Origin: Nitrospira sp.
GTDB taxonomy: Bacteria > Nitrospirota > Nitrospiria > Nitrospirales > Nitrospiraceae
NCBI GenBank assembly: GCA_020216985.1
Contig: JAIWOH010000112.1
Coordinates: 1 to 10,000 of the forward strand
Length of the DNA stretch: 10,000 nucleotides
Reading direction: 5' to 3'
Shown here: one piece after another, positions 6,247 to 10,000 of the stretch
Layout of the letters: every line of letters starts with the position of its first letter
Numbering within the stretch: position 1 is the stretch's first letter
The notes under the pieces: model-generated
The model's input: the letters and a program-made list of their open reading frames with translations, nothing else
Told to the model about the DNA's origin: nothing
Databases searched by the model: none
Position numbers and translations under genes: made by a program

Positions 6247-7466
6247 TCATTTCTTAGGCAAAAAGGCCGTGAGAATCTTGAGGCGGAGATACTTCTCATC
6301 CCGATAGCCATAGGTGCGCCGTTGAATCACCCGGATCTTGTTATTGAGTCCTTCGACGAACCCGAGCTTGACCTTGTTGCGGGGTGTGCAATACGCCGCG
6401 ATGCCCTCCCAGTGCCGTTCGATCAGGGCAGCAAACTTCTCGAAGGGCCGGAGCCGTTGCCATTTGAGCTGCTCCTGCCAGCGGGTGAAGAACTGGCGGG
6501 CCCCGCCTTCGCGGCGATAGGCCCAGAGTTGCCCGAACTCCTCCTTGAGCAGGTAGGCGGTGGCCAAGCGCTTGTTGGCCCGCAGCAGCTTCTGGAGCGA
6601 TCGGCGGCCGGCCAGCGTGAGATTGGCCCGATGGGAGAGCAGGGTGTACCGCTGGCCCTTGATGAAGGCGCGGTCCTTCGCCGCCACGCGCTTGTACTCG
6701 GCGCGGCGGACCTGATCCATGGCGTCGGCCAGATGACGCAGAATGTGGAACTTGTCGAACAGAATCTGGGCCTGCGGCGCATGGGCCTGCACCGAGTGGC
6801 GGAAGGCCTTCCACATGTCCATCACCACCAACCGAATTCGGGCCGTCTTCTTCGGGCCCAAGTCGAGAAAGAACCGATCCAGATCGGCTTCGGTCCGGCC
6901 CGTCCCGCCGACCCAGATCGGGCGCCCGCGCTCCAGGTCGCTGACCACGATGCGATACGTATGGCCCTTCTTGATCGACAGTTCATCCACGCCGATGACC
7001 TGCGGGGCCGGCTGCGGCGTCTTGGCCAGCCAAGCCCGCATATACTGGGTGTCCAGGTCCTTGACCGTGTGCTCATGCAGGCGCAGCAACTGGGCCACGG
7101 CCTTGTTCGACATATCCCGACACAAGGTCCCGACGTGCTGGGCGAACCGGTGCGTATAGCGCGGATTCTGCGCCAACCAATGCAGCCGCTCCACTTTCAC
7201 CCCCTGACAGCGCGAGCAGGCCACTCGCCGTTGCTCAAACGCCACGTAGATCCGCCAGCCGGCGGCATCCGTATCCCGCACCAGGCGTGTCGTGCAGTCG
7301 TAGAAGGTGCGGTGTCGCGTCCCACAGCCGGAGCACACGGCCGTTTTTTTCGCCGGACCAAGACAACCAGTCGGGCGTGGGGATCGCCAAAGACCCCTTG
7401 CAGCCAGCTGCGGGCTCGGAACCCCGGAAAGGAAAACAACGCGGAGAGCGTCTGGATATGCTTCAT
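6247..7466 (-). CDS. ISL3-family DDE transposase, split by a -1 frame change
   Basis: Reading starts at ATG 7466-7464 after an AGGAGG ribosome binding site and gives MKHIQTLSALFSFPGFRARS, then WLQGVFGDPHARLVVLVRRKK. At an A7 run (7350-7344) the frame must step back one base to continue TAVCSGCG and 363 further residues to the TGA at 6249-6247, about 406 in total, a normal ISL3 length. In joined numbering a zinc-binding N-domain has Cys45/Cys48 and Cys84/Cys87. The DDE residues are probably Asp161 (IGVDEL), Asp217 (VVMDMW) and Glu372 (FVEGLNNKI), with FDKFHIL between. Without the frame change, the first frame runs on past the A7 to a stop near 7197. Either the A7 is a programmed -1 slip site or one A was lost from an A8. 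The catalytic part is otherwise intact. Confidence 0.85.
7344..7350 (-). other. A7 slippery run / frame change in the transposase
   Basis: On the minus strand the zero frame reads CGA AAA AAA CGG. A heptamer A AAA AAA in exactly this phase is the classical -1 slip site; after slipping, ACG GCC GTG TGC leads into the zinc-finger cysteines. The same place is also where a homopolymer deletion or a base-calling error would be expected. Confidence 0.6.
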
Positions 7467-7585
7467 GGTTCCTCCTGGCCGAACGCCGCTAGAAGTGTGC
7501 CACATCTTCCGGACAAGATTCGAGGCGTCGCCGACCAGGCCAAACCTCAGGCTGGATGCTGGGTTGGAGAGTCAAACTCCCTCTC

Positions 7586-7613
7586 ATTTATCCACACGAA
7601 TCTGTGTTGAGCC
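7586..7613 (-). repeat. Right terminal inverted repeat of the ISL3 element
   Basis: 28 bases, read on the minus strand as GGCTCAACACAG onward; 27 of 28 match the left end. It is immediately followed by the second TCTATTTT target copy. Confidence 0.92.
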
Positions 7614-7621
7614 TCTATTTT
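7614..7621 (+). repeat. Target-site duplication, right copy
   Basis: TCTATTTT directly abuts the right inverted repeat and is identical to 6206-6213. Confidence 0.9.
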
Positions 7622-7641
7622 AAGGAAGGCTGACGCGCCTC

Positions 7642-7752
7642 ATGTTCACCGGAATAGCGAGGCAAGAACTGGAAGACGCCGTCCGTTTTTATAAGCTTGA
7701 ATATTCGGGGATCGGGCAGAGGTTTGAGAAGGTACGATACGAAGGTGCATGA
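7642..7752 (+). pseudogene. ParE/RelE-type toxin fragment
   Basis: From ATG 7642 the frame reads MFTGIARQELEDAVRFYKLE and YSGIGQRFEKVRYEGA before TGA 7750. The first 30 residues are the typical N-terminal two helices of a ParE-type toxin (IARQELEDAVRFY, GLGQRFE). Only 36 residues remain of the roughly 95 usual for the family, and no continuation of its C-terminal beta-sheet is found in any frame after the stop. It was originally adjacent to the antitoxin remnant at 6012-6213, a common pairing, now separated by the insertion sequence. Confidence 0.72.
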
Positions 7753-8320
7753 AACGCGTATGTTCGATGTGAAGCTCCGTGAAATGATGTGAAAAGGGTA
7801 TCTGGCGATAGATGATGAAACAAGAAAACTTCTCGACAGGATTATTATTGATGCAAGGACTGCGAAGAAGTCTGAAACCTCGTCTGTGAATTCAAGCGTG
7901 CTTGAAATGGCGCAGGGATTGAGATGAGAACCTATCTCAAAATTGAAAACCGATGCTCGAACTCCTCAAACATCGATTTGGGGATAGGTTCTAAACAGTG
8001 CCTCAGTGTCTCAGAATTGAGAGCGTCTTCCCTGTAAAGTGGCCCATCACATTGTTAAACATTTTGACAGAGGCTTAGCTCTGCAAGAGAGCGGAGATGC
8101 TGAAGGGTGGTGGCTCACCCAACGGAGCACAACCAGGGGCAACCGATTGGAATCAAGCGCAGTCATCTGTGTGCTCCCGTGTTCTTAAGGGAGGCGCTAA
8201 GGGAGCGAATTCCTCCCGGCTGTCGTCGCGTTAAATCTTTTTACAATCTTTCCCACGGTGGGCTGGAGATACGATAACTAACTCGTTGATGAACAAACAC
8301 GTTTTTAACTCCGATCGTAG
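7753..8320. other. Gene-free stretch of about 570 bases
   Basis: I see no supported gene here. A frame from 7760 to 7926, beginning MFDVKLREMM, is interrupted by TGA and continues KGYLAIDDETRKLLDRI to end in VLEMAQGLR. It looks protein-like but I cannot assign it. The stretch also holds an inverted repeat at 7928-7991, small hairpins GCTCT-GCAAG-AGAGC (8078-8092) and GGGTG-GTGGCT-CACCC (8105-8120), and a GGGAGG...CCTCCC pair near 8190-8218. The hairpins resemble structured RNA, but I recognise no known riboswitch and they lie before the promoter at 8321. Confidence 0.4.
7928..7991. repeat. Imperfect inverted repeat, possible insertion-element remnant
   Basis: The arms 7928-7943 (GAACCTATCTCAAAAT) and 7976-7991 (ATTTGGGGATAGGTTC) match at 14 of 16 positions when one is reversed and complemented, with 32 bases between. 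No flanking direct repeat is evident and no reading frame lies inside. It could be the joined ends of a deleted insertion sequence or a miniature element, or a hairpin end of a transcript. Confidence 0.5.
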
Positions 8321-8336
8321 TGGCACGACTTCTGCA
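8321..8336 (+). promoter_or_regulatory. Sigma-54 (RpoN) promoter of the PEP-CTERM gene
   Basis: TGGCACGACTTCTGCA matches the sigma-54 consensus TGGCAC-N5-TTGCA except for one base (C for T in the -12 box). The GG at 8322-8323 and GC at 8334-8335 are separated by exactly ten bases. Transcription would start near 8346-8348, about 50 bases before the PEP-CTERM start codon. PEP-CTERM systems are known to be controlled by the PrsK/PrsR two-component pair, in which PrsR is a sigma-54-dependent activator, so this site fits. No activator-binding repeat could be recognised upstream. Confidence 0.72.
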
Positions 8337-8398
8337 AAATGCTCAGCAACGAAGGGCTCCTCGGCGTGGGAGTACCGTTCTGAAAAGGAGGAATGGCA

Positions 8399-9100
8399 AT
8401 GATGCGAGTGGAGGGAAGGCGCTTGTTGAAGAGAAGAGTGGGGCGAACGCCGGGGCTACTGGCAAGGAAAGTGGCGGCGCTCATGCTTGTGGCGGGAATA
8501 GGCAGTGGGCCATCAGTGTGGGCTGCTCCGATCATCTCGCCGTTTGCGGCGGACTTGCCGGCCTCTGCCTATAGTCAGAGTGCCAACTATGGGACCTGGT
8601 ACCATGGCTCCAGTGCCCAATCGGTGTTTAATGGCGGCTATTGGAATGCGGGAAGCCAAGGGGCCCATTGGGTCCAGGCCGACATGGGGACGACGCAGAC
8701 CCTGTCGATGGTTCAAATTGTCGCGTCTCCGTCAAGTCCGGTTCTGTCGGGAGGCTACGTGCGAGCCTTCTTGTCTGATAACCCGATCGGTCATACCTGG
8801 ACCTTCCTGACGCCGGTGGCAACGCTCAATCCACCATTTGGTGGGGCATATGGCACTTATTTCACCTTGTCCTTTACCCCAACCAGCGGCCGCTATTTGC
8901 AAATTGTCGCGAACTTCGCTCACTATTCTTGGACGGGACTGGGTGATTGGGGAGCTCGGCAGAATTGGGTCGATCCCATTTCGCAGGGTGGCTCCGGTGG
9001 TGGCCAGAGCGGGAGTGTGCCAGAACCATCGGCACTGGCGATGCTGGCTGCGGGGCTGTTGGGGTTTGGCGTGACGCGCCGCGTGGTGGCCGCCAGGTAA
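8399..9100 (+). CDS. Secreted PEP-CTERM protein with discoidin-like (F5/8 type C) body
   Basis: The protein (233 residues) begins with a basic stretch and a signal peptide core KVAALMLVAGIGSGPSVWA, likely cut after Ala42 or Ala43. The body, about 45-195, is rich in aromatic residues, Gly and Ser. Segments such as GGYWNAGSQGAHWVQADMG (79 onward) and SGRYLQIVANF resemble the carbohydrate-binding F5/8 type C fold. A GGSGGGQSG linker leads to VPEPSALAMLAAGLLGFGV and a basic end RRVVAAR, the complete PEP-CTERM sorting signal: the PEP motif, a transmembrane helix and an Arg-rich tail, recognised by exosortase for export to the surface or biofilm matrix. I chose ATG 8399, 7 bases after AGGAGG (8386-8391); ATG 8393 is too close to that site. 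The gene is alone between a sigma-54 promoter and a terminator. Its ligand is unknown. Confidence 0.88.
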   Translation: MMRVEGRRLLKRRVGRTPGLLARKVAALMLVAGIGSGPSVWAAPIISPFAADLPASAYSQSANYGTWYHGSSAQSVFNGGYWNAGSQGAHWVQADMGTTQTLSMVQIVASPSSPVLSGGYVRAFLSDNPIGHTWTFLTPVATLNPPFGGAYGTYFTLSFTPTSGRYLQIVANFAHYSWTGLGDWGARQNWVDPISQGGSGGGQSGSVPEPSALAMLAAGLLGFGVTRRVVAAR

Positions 9101-9185
9101 GCTCCCCTCTGTGGTGCCTTGTGATTGCTCGGCTATGCGTCGGGCTCGTAGGGCCCACCGTCCGCAGTGGGGTCCAAAAATCAGC

Positions 9186-9241
9186 GGGGCGAGTTTGGGA
9201 GGGGGAGCAGCGGGCTGCCCTCCCGAGCCGCCCCTCTTTTT
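9186..9241 (+). terminator. Rho-independent terminator after the PEP-CTERM gene
   Basis: GGGGCG (9186-9191) and the following GTTTGGGAGGG pair with CCCTCCCGAGC and CGCCCC, ending at 9234, with a single bulged A and two G-U pairs, about 17 base pairs. The run TCTTTTT follows directly. The loop contains a further GCAGC/GCTGC complement. It lies 85 bases after the stop codon. Confidence 0.85.
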
Positions 9242-9324
9242 CTGTGCTCTTCTTGCGCGAATGCCACAAGGGGCATGTTGGCTGGCCGTGGCATACCTCT
9301 AAGCCTGGATATGTATGGGGCATC

Positions 9325-9940
9325 ATGAAAAGAAGAGATTGTTCTGATTTCTCGCTGATGCTCCAAGCCTCTTTGGGTGAGCGGTGTTGTTGTGCCGGCC
9401 TCACTCTGACAGCTCGATATCCAGAGACAGAGCGAGTGTGTCGGTGGAAGCGGCGGCGGCTCGATGATCCGAAAGTCGTCAACATATGAGCCGAGGGACC
9501 ATGTTCCATGTGGAAGCTGGAAAGGCGGCGCTCCTTGAGAGGATTGGAAGCGCTCATGTATGGCCAGAAGGTGGTCGTGGTCGCAGAGAACGGACCGGGG
9601 GGCCGGAATCCCAGGAGTCGTGGGGAGCAGTGTTGCGGGACCTGCGGACGCGGGGTCTGAAGCCCTGGCGCTGCACCACGGTGGTTGATGATCCTCTGGG
9701 GGGCTAGATCACGTGGTCGAGGAGCAACCTATCGCCGCTGGACAATGCCGCTGGAATCACTCGATCGTCAATGTGCTGGATACCATCCCGAAGACTTATA
9801 CGAAACGAGGCGAGCACCTGGCTCAAGGTCCTGCCGTATGGAGGGCCTCCGGAGCGTGCGAACGTCTCTAGAATCGGTTCAGCGTCAACAGGACCGCCCC
9901 CCATCGCTCCACGCACAAGACGCAGCAAAACGCAGAATGG
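9325..9940 (+). pseudogene. Decayed IS256-family (mutator-type) transposase
   Basis: IS256-type transposase pieces can be followed in several frames. DFSLMLQASLGER and KRRRLDDPKVVNI end in TGA (9487), where the family has Trp. FHVEAGKAALLERIG follows in a second frame, then ALMYGQKVVVVAENG from 9550 in another. ESQESWGAVLRDLRTRGLKP then runs on to WRCTTVVDDPLG, and VEEQPIAAGQCRWNHSIVNV onward from 9716 continues to ACERL, a TAG, and NRFSVNRTA. The catalytic region (VEAG, VVDD) and the CWNH-like block are recognisable. At least three frame changes and two or three stops make it non-functional. Terminal repeats were not found; the N-terminal part before 9325 and the region after about 9940 are too degraded to follow. 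Confidence 0.78.
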
Positions 9941-10000
9941 GCGCCACTATCGCCAAGACGCCCAATCCATCATCCCACCACACGTTGCACGATAAGACCC

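Larger units (their letters stand above)
6214..7613. mobile_element. ISL3-family insertion sequence, 1400 bp
   Basis: The ends are defined by 28-bp terminal inverted repeats at 6214-6241 and 7586-7613, which match at 27 of 28 positions (mismatch at position 9) and begin GGCTCAAC. An exact 8-bp direct repeat TCTATTTT flanks the element at 6206-6213 and 7614-7621, the duplication size known for ISL3. One transposase gene fills the element on the minus strand. Perfect flanks indicate a recent insertion. It landed between the antitoxin and toxin remnants; removing it and one repeat copy restores their original adjacency. Confidence 0.93.

Noticed and set aside
7197..7505. A separate 102-residue protein upstream of the transposase
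   Set aside because: Its first part is the true N-terminus of the transposase; past the A7 run the frame is out of phase and meaningless.
6202..7623. A 473-codon open frame on the plus strand covering the insertion sequence
   Set aside because: It lies opposite the transposase, runs through both inverted repeats and has no family features; it is a shadow of the transposase gene.
8064..8150. A riboswitch-like stretch with small hairpins and GGGGCAACCGATTGG, resembling the end of a cyclic di-GMP aptamer
   Set aside because: The conserved core of that aptamer is absent, and the stretch lies upstream of the likely transcription start of the next gene.
8947..9489. A 180-residue protein starting inside the PEP-CTERM gene
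   Set aside because: The first half is out of frame with the PEP-CTERM protein and runs through the terminator; only its end (after 9325) is meaningful, as part of the IS256 remnant.
1..10000. CRISPR array, tRNA or rRNA genes
   Set aside because: No regularly spaced direct repeats and no tRNA or rRNA pattern were seen anywhere in the window.

Overview
The window looks like a chromosomal segment of a moderately GC-rich Gram-negative bacterium. The PEP-CTERM surface protein, a near-consensus sigma-54 promoter and a sulfur-carrier operon pairing NIL, MoaD and threonine synthase genes would suit a Nitrospira-type nitrifier. This is an impression from gene content only; no 16S rRNA or ribosomal gene is present to test it.

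Positions 1-5192 (minus strand) hold one tightly packed operon, transcribed right to left: ThiS-like sulfur carrier, cysteine synthase, E1-like adenylyltransferase, threonine synthase, MoaD-like sulfur carrier, NIL-domain protein, second E1-like adenylyltransferase, and a JAMM metallopeptidase that runs off the left edge. The parts are those of protein-thiocarboxylate sulfur transfer, as in the CysO/CysM/Mec+ route of Mycobacterium tuberculosis and the HcyS/HcyF/HcyD route of Wolinella. The E1 enzymes would activate the Gly-Gly tails of the carriers, sulfur would be loaded as a thiocarboxylate, a PLP enzyme would accept it, and the JAMM peptidase would release the amino acid or trim a carrier precursor. 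Unusual points are two carriers, two E1s, a carrier whose tail is GGGR instead of GG, and a threonine synthase in the middle.

Positions 5416-7752 (plus strand, apart from the transposase) are a graveyard of toxin-antitoxin genes. An intact DUF433 antitoxin-like gene precedes a DUF5615 PIN-like toxin gene broken by frameshifts and stops. Next come a broken addiction-module antitoxin and a ParE-like toxin fragment. A 1400-bp ISL3-family insertion sequence sits between the last two, with 28-bp terminal inverted repeats (27/28 matching) and an exact 8-bp target duplication. Its transposase is split by a -1 frame change at an A7 run.

Positions 7753-8320 have no gene I can support, only an imperfect inverted repeat and small hairpins. 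Positions 8321-9241 form a monocistronic unit: sigma-54-type promoter, a secreted PEP-CTERM protein with a discoidin-like body, and a strong intrinsic terminator. Positions 9325 to about 9940 are a heavily decayed IS256-family transposase. The right half is therefore accessory DNA shaped by mobile elements, while the left half is a conserved-looking metabolic operon.
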